The position numbers and the translations under genes are program-made. Below, piece by piece: positions 8,565-17,009 of a stretch of 64,000 nucleotides of DNA (position 1 is its first letter; each line of letters opens with the position of its first letter). The DNA comes from JAKVAV01 sp047633195 (GTDB taxonomy: Bacteria; Bacteroidota; Bacteroidia; Flavobacteriales_D; Cryomorphaceae), in NCBI GenBank assembly GCA_047633195.1, contig JBLIEU010000002.1:62001-126000 (forward strand), given 5' to 3'. The notes under the pieces are model-generated. The model made no database searches and was not told the origin of the DNA. It saw nothing but the letters and a program-made list of their open reading frames with translations.

Positions 8565-10913
8565 ATGAAACCCTTCATTTGGATTGTTACAATCCTGATG
8601 AGCCTTTTGGGTATTGACCAAGTCAATGCTCAAAACATCTGCACCCTTGCCATTGATGGTCAAGTGGTGGATGCTGAGACCGGCGAAGGTCTCAGTTTTG
8701 CTTCTGTTCTTCTCCAAGAATCAGGTCAAGGAGCCTTTGCCGATTCGGCAGGTTTCTTTTCCTTCACAGGAATCTGTGCAGGCGATTACACCCTAAAAGT
8801 TTCGCACATCGGTTGTGCGCCGCAAAAGAAGGTGTTCCGCCTTTTTGGAGACACGACACTCGTTTTTGAACTCGATCACGATGAATCCATCTTGCATGAA
8901 TTTGTGGTGGAGGGAAAGGAAGAGGCAGAACTCAGTCTCACCAAGATATCATTGCGCCAAGCCCAACTCGAAACCACCTCTGGCCTTCAGTTGGCTGAAC
9001 AAGCGCTGGCCATTCCCGGTATGCGAATGCAAGAAACGGGCAACACCATTGCAAAGCCTGTCTTTCGTGGGCTGCAGGGGAATCGCTTGTTGGTACTCAA
9101 CGCGGGCGTTCGCCAAGAAGGGCAGTATTGGGGTTCGGAACACGCACCTGAAATAGATCCGTTTCTGGCTCAGCAAGTCAGTGTGATAGAAGGTGTGGAT
9201 GCACTGCGTTACGCTCCCGATGCCATCGGAGGTTTGCTTCTGGTAGAACCCGCCGACGTTTTTGGTAGCGATTCTCTTTCGGGGTCGATCACGGGAATGG
9301 GTGCAACCAATGGAAGAGGTGGAGCCTTGGGTGGCGAATTGATGGGGAGAGTCTCGGAGACGTTTCCGCTCTATTTTCGAGGGCAGATTTCTTCGAAGAA
9401 ATTTGGGGATATCAAAACTCCCGATGTTTTCTTGGACAACACTGGCGCTGAGGAATTGAATTATTCCTATGCATTGGGTTGGAAAGGAGAAGCTTGGAAG
9501 GCGGAAGTCTTCTATAGCAATTTCAATCAGCGCATTGGGATTTATCGCTATTCGCATCTGGGCAATCTCACAGATCTCTACGAAGTGATAACGGGGATTA
9601 GGAGCAATCCTGATACAACCGATTTCTCCTACGACATTGATCGGCCGAATCAAGAAGTTGGGCATGAGCTTTTCAAAGGGAGTTTTGAGTTTGAGCTGGA
9701 TGATGAAAACACAATCGAAGCGATTTACTCGCGTCAGTTTAACTCCCGCAAGGAGTTTGATGCGCATGTTGGAATCAATCCATCGCCCGAAGAACTCGTC
9801 GACCCTCAATTGGATTATGCCCTCACCACCCATCTCGGTGAATTGATCTGGCGAAATAGCGCAGGGGGTTCCTCCAGAAGTTTTGGGGTAACGGGACTCT
9901 TCCGCGAAAACAATTTTCGGGGAAGAAACTTTATGCCCAACTACCGCAATACAAGTTTTGGGATATTCGCTTTGGAACAGCGTGATCTGGGAATCTGGAA
10001 GTTGAAATATGGGATTCGTTACGAGCGTTACGATGCCGATATTTTTAGTCCTTTTGGGAGTGAAGACGATCCGCTCACATTGGGTTTCGATGGGTTTAGT
10101 TCGTCTTTGGCGGCAAAGAAAAACCTCGAATCAGGTGACTTGACCCTCTCCGTAGCCACTTTTTGGCGGGCACCGGCTGTAAATGAATTGTTCGCCAGCG
10201 GCCTCCACCACGGAGTTGGAGCGATAGAGCAGGGGAATAGCAGCCTTTTGCAGGAACGGTCTTATTCGCTGAGTGCCACGTGGAGAAAGGTTTTTGGTCG
10301 GACGCGCTTTTTGGCGACAGCCTATGCCAACTTCATTGACAACTACATTTTCATGAATCCAAGGGACATTGAGTTGACGATTCGCGGTGCTTTTCCACGT
10401 TTCGATTACGAGCAAACTGATGCCCTATACTGGGGCTCTGATTTGCAAGTGGAGGGACAGCTCGTGAAGGGTTTTTCTTATTTGGCGACGGCTAGTTTGG
10501 TCTGGGCACAGAATGTCGGGGATGGAAATTTTTTCATCAATATTCCCGCGCATCAATTTTTGCTTGAGATCAAAAAGACTTGGGATGATCTCAATAGAAT
10601 AAGGCAACCGTGGATTGCCGTTTCGGGAAATTACACCATGGAGCAATACCGTGCTCCAGAAGGTTTTCCATTTGAATCGGTATTCGAGCCAGGGACATCA
10701 ACAGTTTTGCCGTCGAGTTTCGATTTTGCGGCGGCTCCCGATGGTTATTTCTTGGTAGGAGCCAGAGCGGGGATGAGGCTAGGGCAAACTTCCTTTCAAT
10801 TAGGAGTTGAAAATTTACTAAGCAACACTTACCGCAATTACATGAACCGGTTTCGTTATTACATGGACGAGCCGGGACTTAACATTACACTTAGAGTCAA
10901 ACATAATTTTTAA
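8565..10913 (+). CDS. TonB-dependent receptor with CarbopepD-like N-terminal domain, probable metal uptake
   Basis: A 782-residue outer-membrane receptor: signal peptide (to about residue 23), a carboxypeptidase-regulatory-like domain (DGQVVDAETGEGLSFASV to about residue 105), a plug (ALAIPGMRMQETGNTIAKPV; GNRLLVLNAGVRQEGQYWG) and a beta barrel ending LNITLRVKHNF with a C-terminal Phe. The plug segment GSEHAPEIDPFL resembles ZnuD-like zinc receptors. Context supports a metal substrate: a His-rich peptide before it and an acidic lipoprotein 12 bases after it. Zinc is the best guess, not proven; copper or a siderophore are alternatives. Confidence 0.85.
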   Translation: MKPFIWIVTILMSLLGIDQVNAQNICTLAIDGQVVDAETGEGLSFASVLLQESGQGAFADSAGFFSFTGICAGDYTLKVSHIGCAPQKKVFRLFGDTTLVFELDHDESILHEFVVEGKEEAELSLTKISLRQAQLETTSGLQLAEQALAIPGMRMQETGNTIAKPVFRGLQGNRLLVLNAGVRQEGQYWGSEHAPEIDPFLAQQVSVIEGVDALRYAPDAIGGLLLVEPADVFGSDSLSGSITGMGATNGRGGALGGELMGRVSETFPLYFRGQISSKKFGDIKTPDVFLDNTGAEELNYSYALGWKGEAWKAEVFYSNFNQRIGIYRYSHLGNLTDLYEVITGIRSNPDTTDFSYDIDRPNQEVGHELFKGSFEFELDDENTIEAIYSRQFNSRKEFDAHVGINPSPEELVDPQLDYALTTHLGELIWRNSAGGSSRSFGVTGLFRENNFRGRNFMPNYRNTSFGIFALEQRDLGIWKLKYGIRYERYDADIFSPFGSEDDPLTLGFDGFSSSLAAKKNLESGDLTLSVATFWRAPAVNELFASGLHHGVGAIEQGNSSLLQERSYSLSATWRKVFGRTRFLATAYANFIDNYIFMNPRDIELTIRGAFPRFDYEQTDALYWGSDLQVEGQLVKGFSYLATASLVWAQNVGDGNFFINIPAHQFLLEIKKTWDDLNRIRQPWIAVSGNYTMEQYRAPEGFPFESVFEPGTSTVLPSSFDFAAAPDGYFLVGARAGMRLGQTSFQLGVENLLSNTYRNYMNRFRYYMDEPGLNITLRVKHNF

Positions 10914-10925
10914 AAAATAGAACAA

Positions 10926-11531
10926 ATGAATATTTCAAAATACCTTAAATTTTCTCTTATCGCAGTGGCTGCGATCTCTTTTGCTTCTTGCGAAAACGAT
11001 GATGACGACGATAATGGTGGTCCATCAGGCGGTAATGAGGAAGAACTCATCACCGATTTGGTTTTGACATTTACTAATGACGATGATCAATCTATCCTCA
11101 CTTTCGCATTCAGCGACCCAGATGGCCCTGGTGGGAATGCACCTACGATTGATGATATCGTGTTAACCGACAGTGCTTCTTACACTGTAAACGTAGAAGT
11201 GCTCGACGCTTCTAATCCAGCCGATATTGAGGACATCACCGAGGAAATAGTCGAAGAGGCAGATGACCATCAGTTTTTCTACATTGCTCAAGATGCGGAT
11301 AGCGCAATCACAATTGCCTACAATATTTTTGATGTCGACGGAAATGGAAATCCCGTGGGTTTGTCGACGTTTTGGAATACGCTTCAACCCTCTTCGGGCA
11401 ATCAAACGGTAAGAATCGTTTTACGCCATGAATTGGACAAGGATGCGACTGGAATTGCGATCGATGACTTTGCAGGTTCGGGCGGTGAGACTGACATTGA
11501 TGTTATCTTTAATTTGACTGTAACTAATTAA
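10926..11531 (+). CDS. Acidic outer lipoprotein of the receptor operon
   Basis: A 201-residue lipoprotein: signal peptide with lipobox AISFASC (Cys near residue 21), then ENDDDDDN and a low-complexity Gly/Ser linker, then a beta-rich domain with many Asp/Glu (EDITEEIVEEADDHQFFYI) ending in ETDIDVIFNLTVTN. Proteins of this kind are labelled 'type 1 periplasmic binding fold superfamily' in many Bacteroidota genomes and accompany this receptor type. The acidic run right after the lipid Cys fits surface export in this phylum. It may hand the metal to the receptor. Function inferred from position. Confidence 0.75.
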   Translation: MNISKYLKFSLIAVAAISFASCENDDDDDNGGPSGGNEEELITDLVLTFTNDDDQSILTFAFSDPDGPGGNAPTIDDIVLTDSASYTVNVEVLDASNPADIEDITEEIVEEADDHQFFYIAQDADSAITIAYNIFDVDGNGNPVGLSTFWNTLQPSSGNQTVRIVLRHELDKDATGIAIDDFAGSGGETDIDVIFNLTVTN

Positions 11532-11537
11532 TGCAAT

Positions 11538-11595
11538 GGCTGGCTTTTCGTACATTTCGGCCATGATTCGAAAAGCCAGCCTTTTCTTTTTTTTA
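11538..11595 (+). terminator. Strong intrinsic terminator overlapping the start of the next gene
   Basis: GGCTGGCTTTTCG (11538-11550) pairs perfectly over 13 bases with CGAAAAGCCAGCC (11569-11581), followed by a run of 13 T in 14 bases (11582-11595). The 18-base loop contains the ATG at 11563, the best start codon of the following lipoprotein gene. It ends the 8175-11531 operon and must also shape expression of the next gene. Confidence 0.85.
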
Positions 11596-12291
11596 GCTGT
11601 TTGCGTAAGCTGCAATACAGTCTCAGATGATGAGGTCTCACCTGAAATTATTTCCTTGGAATTGAATGATACCTCATTTTCTCCAGGAGAAACTTTGGAG
11701 CTCAATGTCTCAGGAAGAGACAATGAAGAATTGGGCCAAGTGAGAACTAGAATACGAGAGGCTTTCGCTAAATCAGTTGGCTTTTGGGAGTTTGTAGAGG
11801 TCAGAGATCTTTCTGGTTCAACATTCACCACCAGCTTTCTTTACCCTGTTCCTGATTCTGCTTTGGCAGGACTTTATGAATTGAGCGTTCAAATTTCAGA
11901 CGAGCGCGGCAACGGTTCGATTGATTCTACTTTGCAATTTTTTATTCGTCAAATGGGAGAGGAACCAATGATCATTGACTTTGATACAAATCCACCACTC
12001 GGAGAGGATGACGTCTTGAGAATTGGACAAAGTGATACCTTAACTTTTTCGGGAATAGTGAGCGATCCGGATACCCTCGATTCGTTCAGCATTGTTTTCA
12101 AAGATGACTTGGGATTGACTTTATTGAGCCTTAATTATGTGGTTGCCGATACCACCATCTTCGACTTAACATCAGCCCCCGACACGGTTTTCTTTGAAAA
12201 TTTTGAGGTGTACCCGGTTGAAATGGAATTGAAAGCCCAAGATTTTGTTGGGCATCAGAGAAGAGAGTCTTATGTGATTGAACTTAATTAG
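11563..12291 (+). CDS. Lipoprotein, DUF4625-like
   Basis: From ATG 11563 the protein is 242 residues with a clean lipoprotein signal (MIRKASLFFFLAVCVSC); the upstream in-frame ATG at 11536 would add nine residues that spoil the signal. Two Ig-like beta domains follow (SLELNDTSFSPGETLELNV; then a second starting near IIDFDTNPP). The first resembles DUF4625, often found beside metal-type TonB receptors in Bacteroidota. The start codon sits in the loop of a terminator hairpin, so translation from long transcripts may be blocked, and a TACATTTC sequence (11551-11558) could be its own weak -7 element. Role unknown; probably the same surface uptake system. Confidence 0.7.
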   Translation: MIRKASLFFFLAVCVSCNTVSDDEVSPEIISLELNDTSFSPGETLELNVSGRDNEELGQVRTRIREAFAKSVGFWEFVEVRDLSGSTFTTSFLYPVPDSALAGLYELSVQISDERGNGSIDSTLQFFIRQMGEEPMIIDFDTNPPLGEDDVLRIGQSDTLTFSGIVSDPDTLDSFSIVFKDDLGLTLLSLNYVVADTTIFDLTSAPDTVFFENFEVYPVEMELKAQDFVGHQRRESYVIELN

Positions 12292-12298
12292 AGTTTGA

Positions 12299-12742
12299 CT
12301 AAGGGCAAATTTTTACAATTTCAAGGATGTAAGGCAATTCTGAATATCTCCCAACATTTAGCTTTAATCGACCACAAAAGGTTCGTCTGTCGTCGTTCTT
12401 AAACGTGAGAGATTTATCATTCATTTGCAGATCTACCACTGTTTCGGGGCCTGCGTTTCCGCAAAAAAAGCAAGAGCTAAAGGGAAAGCGGCTTACTACA
12501 TAAACATTTAGATTGACGTCCATTGGAATCACGTAGCCCGTGATTTTTACTTCACGGCCTTCCATCGATTGGATCATTGGGCCAAAGACTGGTTTGTCGT
12601 AAAATGCTCCCGTTCCCTCGTCGTAGGTTTCTTCAAATCGCACATCTGCCAGCTGATCCCAAGTAATGATCATGTCATTTTGGGCGAACGTCGCTGAGCT
12701 GATGAACAAGATTAGAAAAATCAAACTTTTGGCTTTTTGCAT
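12299..12742 (-). CDS. Secreted DUF3299-like protein
   Basis: A 147-residue exported protein (signal peptide ending ATFAQN). The core has ITGYVIPMD, FPFSSCFFCGNAGPETVVDL and RRTFCGRLKL, resembling the DUF3299 fold, with four Cys (CFFC pair, RRTFCG and the terminal ICP) that could bind a metal or form disulfides. It is convergent with the metal-uptake-like operon (7-base gap) and divergent from the peptidase gene. Its start lies 4 bases after a TATTTTTG -7 element, so the mRNA is probably leaderless. Function unknown. Confidence 0.7.
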   Translation of the reverse strand: MQKAKSLIFLILFISSATFAQNDMIITWDQLADVRFEETYDEGTGAFYDKPVFGPMIQSMEGREVKITGYVIPMDVNLNVYVVSRFPFSSCFFCGNAGPETVVDLQMNDKSLTFKNDDRRTFCGRLKLNVGRYSELPYILEIVKICP

Positions 12743-12746
12743 TCTG

Positions 12747-12779
12747 CAAAAATACGGAATCTCACAACTGTTATATTTG
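12747..12779. promoter_or_regulatory. Divergent promoter pair: TATTTTTG (minus, 12747-12754) and TATATTTG (plus, 12772-12779)
   Basis: Both elements match TAnnTTTG. The minus one ends 4 bases before the ATG of the DUF3299-like gene; the plus one lies 19 bases before the ATG of the peptidase gene. The whole divergent control region is only 56 bases. Confidence 0.55.
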
Positions 12780-12798
12780 TTCGCATCAACGATATCCT

Positions 12799-14928
12799 AT
12801 GCGTAAAATATCCCTTGTTTTTTCACTCGTAATTCTCTTCCAAACAGCGTTTTCTCAGTCTGATAAAAAGGAGATGGACCTGGCCACCGCCGTGATGGAG
12901 CAATACCGCAGTCTTGCTCCGAAAACGGTTTCAGGTTTTCATTGGCTTCCCAATGAACAATTCATTCATTCAGGAGAAAACAACGATCTCTTGGTGAAAA
13001 ATCTGGATGGCGACACACTTCACCATTTCAAGCTTAGCGCAATAAATGAGGAGTTAAAAAGGTCGAACAACGATACGCTCAGAAGATTGCGAATTAAAGA
13101 AGTCGCTGACGGCAACGTTTTCCTTTCGGGAAAAAGAAAATACTTCTCCATGAATCCCGATGGAACTGCATTGCAACAAGTATTGACCTATTCTGAAAAT
13201 GCAGAGAATGTCACCTTTCATGCTGCTACGATTTCTGTTTCATACACGGTTGGCCCCAATGTATTTTATAAGTCTGCGGGTTTGCCCGAAAGGCAAGTGA
13301 CCAATCACACCGCCGAGTCTGAAGTGTCGGCGGGTATCGCCATTCACCGTTCCGAGTTTGGAATCCGAAATGGACTCTTTTGGTCTGAAAATGGAAAGAT
13401 GCTTGGCTTTTATGAAATGGATGAATCTGAAGTGACTGATTATCCATTGGCAGACTATTCCACCATTCCTGGAGAAGCCCGCTTGATTAAATACCCGATG
13501 GCAGGCCAAGCGACCCACACGGGAAGAGTTGGGATTTATGACGCGACACGCGACACGACATACTACCTCCAAACGACTGGACCGAAAGATCAATACTACA
13601 CCAATTTCACTTTCTCTCCCAATGGGAAGAAGGCCTACATCGCAATTGTAAATCGTGGTCAGGACAAGATGCAATTGAACGTTTACACTGCAAGCACGGG
13701 AGCATTTGAGAAAACGCTATTTACCGAAGATGACGAAGCTTATGTGGAGCCCGAACGATCCCCGATTTTTTTAGATGATGGACGTTTTCTTTGGTTCAGT
13801 GAGCGCGACGGATTTGATCACCTCTACCTCTATAAAGCCGACGGAACTTTGATTAGACAAATTACCTCGGGCCCATTTGATGTTCTCGATTATCACGGTG
13901 AGGTAAATGGAGGAGTTTTGGTAGAAATGGTTGAAGGATTGATGAGCGAAGCATTGGCAATAGCCGATTTGACTAGCGGTAAACTCAAGATGCTGACGAA
14001 CGACGAGTCTTCATTTTCCGTCACATTTGATTCGGAATCAAAGCTGTTTTTGGTAAGAGAAAAATCCATGACCGTCGCCAATGACGTGTATGTGATGAAC
14101 ACCAGGGGAAAGAAGATCCTTAATCTGGTTGAGGCGGATGATCCACTCACGGATTATCAAATGGGAGATATTGAATTGCCAGTTCTGGAGGCATCTGAAG
14201 GTACGAATCTTCAAGGGCGACTCATCAAGCCACATGATTTTGATCCCGACATGAAATATCCCGTGATAGTATATGTTTACGGAGGCCCACATGCCCAAAT
14301 GATTACAAACAACCGAACAGCCGGTGCTCCTCTTTGGATGTTTCACGCCGCAAACCGGGGCTATGTGATTTTCACTGTTGATGGTCGCGGATCGGGACAC
14401 CGAGGTTTGGAATTTGAACAAGCCACATTTAGAAACCTTGGAAATGTCGAGATGGAAGATCAACTCACAGGAGTGGATTATTTGAAAACGCTTCCATACG
14501 TCGATTCGACTAAAATGGCTATTCATGGCTGGAGCTACGGAGGCTTTATGACTACTTCAATGATGCTTCGTCAACCAGGAGTTTTTGGAGTTGGCGTAGC
14601 TGGTGGGCCTGTCACCGATTGGAGTCTCTATGAGATCATGTACACCGAACGCTACATGGACACCCCAGAAGAAAATCCAGAAGGATTTGAAAAAGGCAAG
14701 TTGAATGGATATGTCGAAAATCTTCAAGGCGACTTATTGCTGATTCATGGATTGAATGATGATGTGGTAGTGCCGCAGCATTCTTACTCCTTGCTCGAGT
14801 CATTCGTTGACGCTGGCGTTCAGGTTGACTTTTTTATCTATCCAGGTCACCCGCACAATGTGCGCGGAAAGGATCGCATTCATTTGATGACGAAAGTCTT
14901 GGATTACATCGACCTGCATTTAGACTAA
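12799..14928 (+). CDS. Secreted dipeptidyl peptidase IV-type serine peptidase (family S9)
   Basis: A 709-residue exported protein with a signal peptide ending near FQTAFSQ, an N-terminal beta-propeller (about residues 40-450) and a C-terminal alpha/beta-hydrolase domain. The triad is visible: Ser about 579 in GWSYGG, Asp about 653 in GLNDDVV, His about 685 in GHPHNV. It releases dipeptides, typically X-Pro, from peptide N-termini in the periplasm or outside. The length fits bacterial DPP-IV. It has its own promoter; the phosphatase gene follows with a 1-base gap. Confidence 0.92.
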   Translation: MRKISLVFSLVILFQTAFSQSDKKEMDLATAVMEQYRSLAPKTVSGFHWLPNEQFIHSGENNDLLVKNLDGDTLHHFKLSAINEELKRSNNDTLRRLRIKEVADGNVFLSGKRKYFSMNPDGTALQQVLTYSENAENVTFHAATISVSYTVGPNVFYKSAGLPERQVTNHTAESEVSAGIAIHRSEFGIRNGLFWSENGKMLGFYEMDESEVTDYPLADYSTIPGEARLIKYPMAGQATHTGRVGIYDATRDTTYYLQTTGPKDQYYTNFTFSPNGKKAYIAIVNRGQDKMQLNVYTASTGAFEKTLFTEDDEAYVEPERSPIFLDDGRFLWFSERDGFDHLYLYKADGTLIRQITSGPFDVLDYHGEVNGGVLVEMVEGLMSEALAIADLTSGKLKMLTNDESSFSVTFDSESKLFLVREKSMTVANDVYVMNTRGKKILNLVEADDPLTDYQMGDIELPVLEASEGTNLQGRLIKPHDFDPDMKYPVIVYVYGGPHAQMITNNRTAGAPLWMFHAANRGYVIFTVDGRGSGHRGLEFEQATFRNLGNVEMEDQLTGVDYLKTLPYVDSTKMAIHGWSYGGFMTTSMMLRQPGVFGVGVAGGPVTDWSLYEIMYTERYMDTPEENPEGFEKGKLNGYVENLQGDLLLIHGLNDDVVVPQHSYSLLESFVDAGVQVDFFIYPGHPHNVRGKDRIHLMTKVLDYIDLHLD

Positions 14929-14929
14929 A

Positions 14930-15703
14930 ATGGAAGCAGAATTGATCAAAGAGGGAACGAGCAGGCTTAAAGAGAATTTGGGAGAATCACTCGATGGAGA
15001 GGGTAGAAGTTTTTTTGTGGCAAGAAGCACAGGGCGGAGATTGGTTCTAACCGATATTCACGGGAGCTTTCAAACTTTTACCAAGCTTCTGCGAAAGCTC
15101 AAATTGCAAAAGAACGATCAACTTTTCATATTGGGAGACATGATCAATCGGGCTCCATATTCCATTTATATGATCGAGAAGATTGCCGAGCTGCTGGTTG
15201 AGGGCTATTCTGTTTTTCCTTCACGGGGAAACCACGAGCAGCTTTTTTTGGATTTCGCTAAAACGGATAACCACAAATTGATATCGCTGGCAGAGCGTCA
15301 ATATTCGAGTCATTTGTTGGAAAATCTAGAGCTTCCTAAGCCCATTTACAAGTTCTTCAGTCTCCTTCCTTACTTCTATGAATTGCAAGATTATTACCTG
15401 GTACATGCGGGCTTTAACACTGATGTGAAAGATCCCTTTTCAGAGTGGAGAGACATGCTTTGGATAAGAACGATGCATTACGACAAGGAGAAGTTAAACG
15501 GAAAGAAAGTCGTTCACGGACATGTTCCAACAACCTTGTCGGCCATTAAAAAAGACGTAGCCACTCATAAGTCTGTAATCAAATTAGACAATGGCTGTAT
15601 TCGCGCTGGTGTTTTTGATTTTGGCAGGTTGGTTTGCCTCGACTTGGATTCGGGAGAATTGAAGTCTCAAAAGAATATTGATTTTGTTCCTGCTAACTTA
15701 TAA
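14930..15703 (+). CDS. PP1/PrpA-like serine/threonine metallophosphatase
   Basis: A 257-residue cytoplasmic metallophosphoesterase. Motifs are DIHGSF (metal-binding Asp and His), GDMINR (GDxxxR) and GNHEQL (GNHE), then VHAGF and VHGHVP with the later metal-binding His residues. Such enzymes remove phosphate from proteins or hydrolyse diadenosine tetraphosphate (ApaH-like). The substrate is not deducible. It begins 1 base after the peptidase stop and is probably cotranscribed. It converges on the next gene with a 7-base gap and no terminator visible. Confidence 0.85.
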   Translation: MEAELIKEGTSRLKENLGESLDGEGRSFFVARSTGRRLVLTDIHGSFQTFTKLLRKLKLQKNDQLFILGDMINRAPYSIYMIEKIAELLVEGYSVFPSRGNHEQLFLDFAKTDNHKLISLAERQYSSHLLENLELPKPIYKFFSLLPYFYELQDYYLVHAGFNTDVKDPFSEWRDMLWIRTMHYDKEKLNGKKVVHGHVPTTLSAIKKDVATHKSVIKLDNGCIRAGVFDFGRLVCLDLDSGELKSQKNIDFVPANL

Positions 15704-15710
15704 CAGCTAG

Positions 15711-16208
15711 TTAGAGCATCCTCCCGTGCCAACTGTCTTTGGCGGGAACCAGCCATCCTTTCCTCATTTCTCCCAAAGAAGTGAGGAGGTTATTGAAAAC
15801 GAGCGTTTCTTCGATGATTACTCCGCTCATTTTGTTCATCTCGATTTCCTGTATTTCGCTACTCTCGTTGAAGTAAATCACTTGAGTTCTTTGCATCAAG
15901 CTTTTTCCGAGTGCTTTTTCAAGTTGCTGAATAAAGTGAACAGAGCTATCAATGGAACATCCCGTTGCGTCTTGATCTGATTCGTCTACAAACAGGCATA
16001 CGAATCGATCAAAAAGAATGCGGTAATCGGCCTGCAGATTTGTTCCGTGCGCTTTCCAAGCGGGTATGAATTGTTCGCAGGCATTTTGGGTCATGGCTAC
16101 TTCTTTTTCGGTCAAGTTCGACTCGGCTTGATAAACCCAGATACGGGTCGAGTCAGAAAGTGACGAGGGAAGAAGTTCTTCTATTTGGAATGAATCTATT
16201 GCTATCAT
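15711..16208 (-). CDS. Conserved Bacteroidota protein, often mislabelled 'ABC transporter ATPase'
   Basis: A 165-residue soluble protein with the conserved blocks RIWVYQAESNLTEKE, WKAHGTNLQADYRILFDRF, ATGCSIDSSVHFIQQLE and the C-terminal KDSWHGRML. I recognise this family from many Bacteroidota genomes, where it is named ABC transporter ATPase, yet no Walker A, signature or Walker B motif is present. The conserved Cys-Ser-Ile-Asp-Ser-Ser-Val-His motif may be an active or metal site. It overlaps the CCG-domain gene by 4 bases, so it may serve the Fe-S oxidoreductase. Function unknown. Confidence 0.8.
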   Translation of the reverse strand: MIAIDSFQIEELLPSSLSDSTRIWVYQAESNLTEKEVAMTQNACEQFIPAWKAHGTNLQADYRILFDRFVCLFVDESDQDATGCSIDSSVHFIQQLEKALGKSLMQRTQVIYFNESSEIQEIEMNKMSGVIIEETLVFNNLLTSLGEMRKGWLVPAKDSWHGRML

Positions 16209-16999
16209 AGGTCGGCAGCTTGGGCGATGAGTTCGGCCACATCGTATACTTCTGTTTGATCTTCTTTTTCAAAATGCTTCACACCGTCGGTCATCATGGT
16301 ATTGCAAAAAGGACATCCCGTGGCAATGATCGCAGGCTTTATCGCTAAAGCTTCTTCAGTTCTTTCAATGTTTACTTCCTTGTCTCCAGGCTCAGCTTCT
16401 TTGAACATTTGAGCACCTCCAGCACCGCAGCAGAGACCTTTGCTTTTGCAACGCTTCATCTCGACTAACTCGGCGTCTAGCTTTTCGAGCAATTGTCTTG
16501 GAGCTTCGTACTCTCCGTTTCCTCTTCCCAAGTAGCAGGGGTCGTGGAAAGTGATCTTTCTTCCCTTGAACGCTCCGCCTCCTTCGATTTTTAGTCGACC
16601 GTCGTTGATCAAGGACTGGATGAATTGGGTGTGGTGAACCACTTCGTAGTTTCCACCCAAATCGGGGTATTCGTTCTTCATCGTGTTGAAGCAGTGAGGG
16701 CAACCCGTCACAATCTTTTTCACTTCGTAGCCATCCAAAACCTGAATGTTCATCATGGCCTGCATTTGGTAAAGAAATTCGTTTCCAGCTCTTTTGGCAG
16801 GATCTCCAGTGCATCCTTCTTCCGTTCCCAATACGGCAAACTTCACCTTAGCTTTATGCAAAATCTTCACAATAGCTTTGGTTATTTTCTTGGCTCTATC
16901 ATCAAAACTACCCGCGCATCCAACCCAAAAAAGTACTTCGGGAACTTCATTGGCGGCCAGCATCTCAGCCATCGTATTCACTTTTATTGCTTCACTCAT
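16205..16999 (-). CDS. (Fe-S)-binding oxidoreductase subunit with CCG domains (HdrB/LutA-like)
   Basis: A 264-residue protein with two cysteine-rich CCG-type domains: the first around GCAGSF, GTEEGCTGD and TGCPHC, the second around HDPCYLGRGN, GLCCGAGGAQMF and TGCPFCNTM. This is the heterodisulfide-reductase subunit B/lactate-oxidase LutA fold, which binds a 4Fe-4S cluster at the CCG Cys residues. It lies 10 bases after the gene for a membrane Fe-S partner; the two likely form one membrane-bound electron-transfer complex of unknown substrate. The pairing is common in Bacteroidota. Confidence 0.88.
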   Translation of the reverse strand: MSEAIKVNTMAEMLAANEVPEVLFWVGCAGSFDDRAKKITKAIVKILHKAKVKFAVLGTEEGCTGDPAKRAGNEFLYQMQAMMNIQVLDGYEVKKIVTGCPHCFNTMKNEYPDLGGNYEVVHHTQFIQSLINDGRLKIEGGGAFKGRKITFHDPCYLGRGNGEYEAPRQLLEKLDAELVEMKRCKSKGLCCGAGGAQMFKEAEPGDKEVNIERTEEALAIKPAIIATGCPFCNTMMTDGVKHFEKEDQTEVYDVAELIAQAADL

Positions 17000-17009
17000 T
17001 GTCTTCTTT

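Noticed and set aside
8949..9833. 294-residue minus-strand frame inside the metal-type receptor gene
   Set aside because: Long but antisense to a clear receptor; composition is erratic (Arg, Ile, Cys runs) and no motif is seen.
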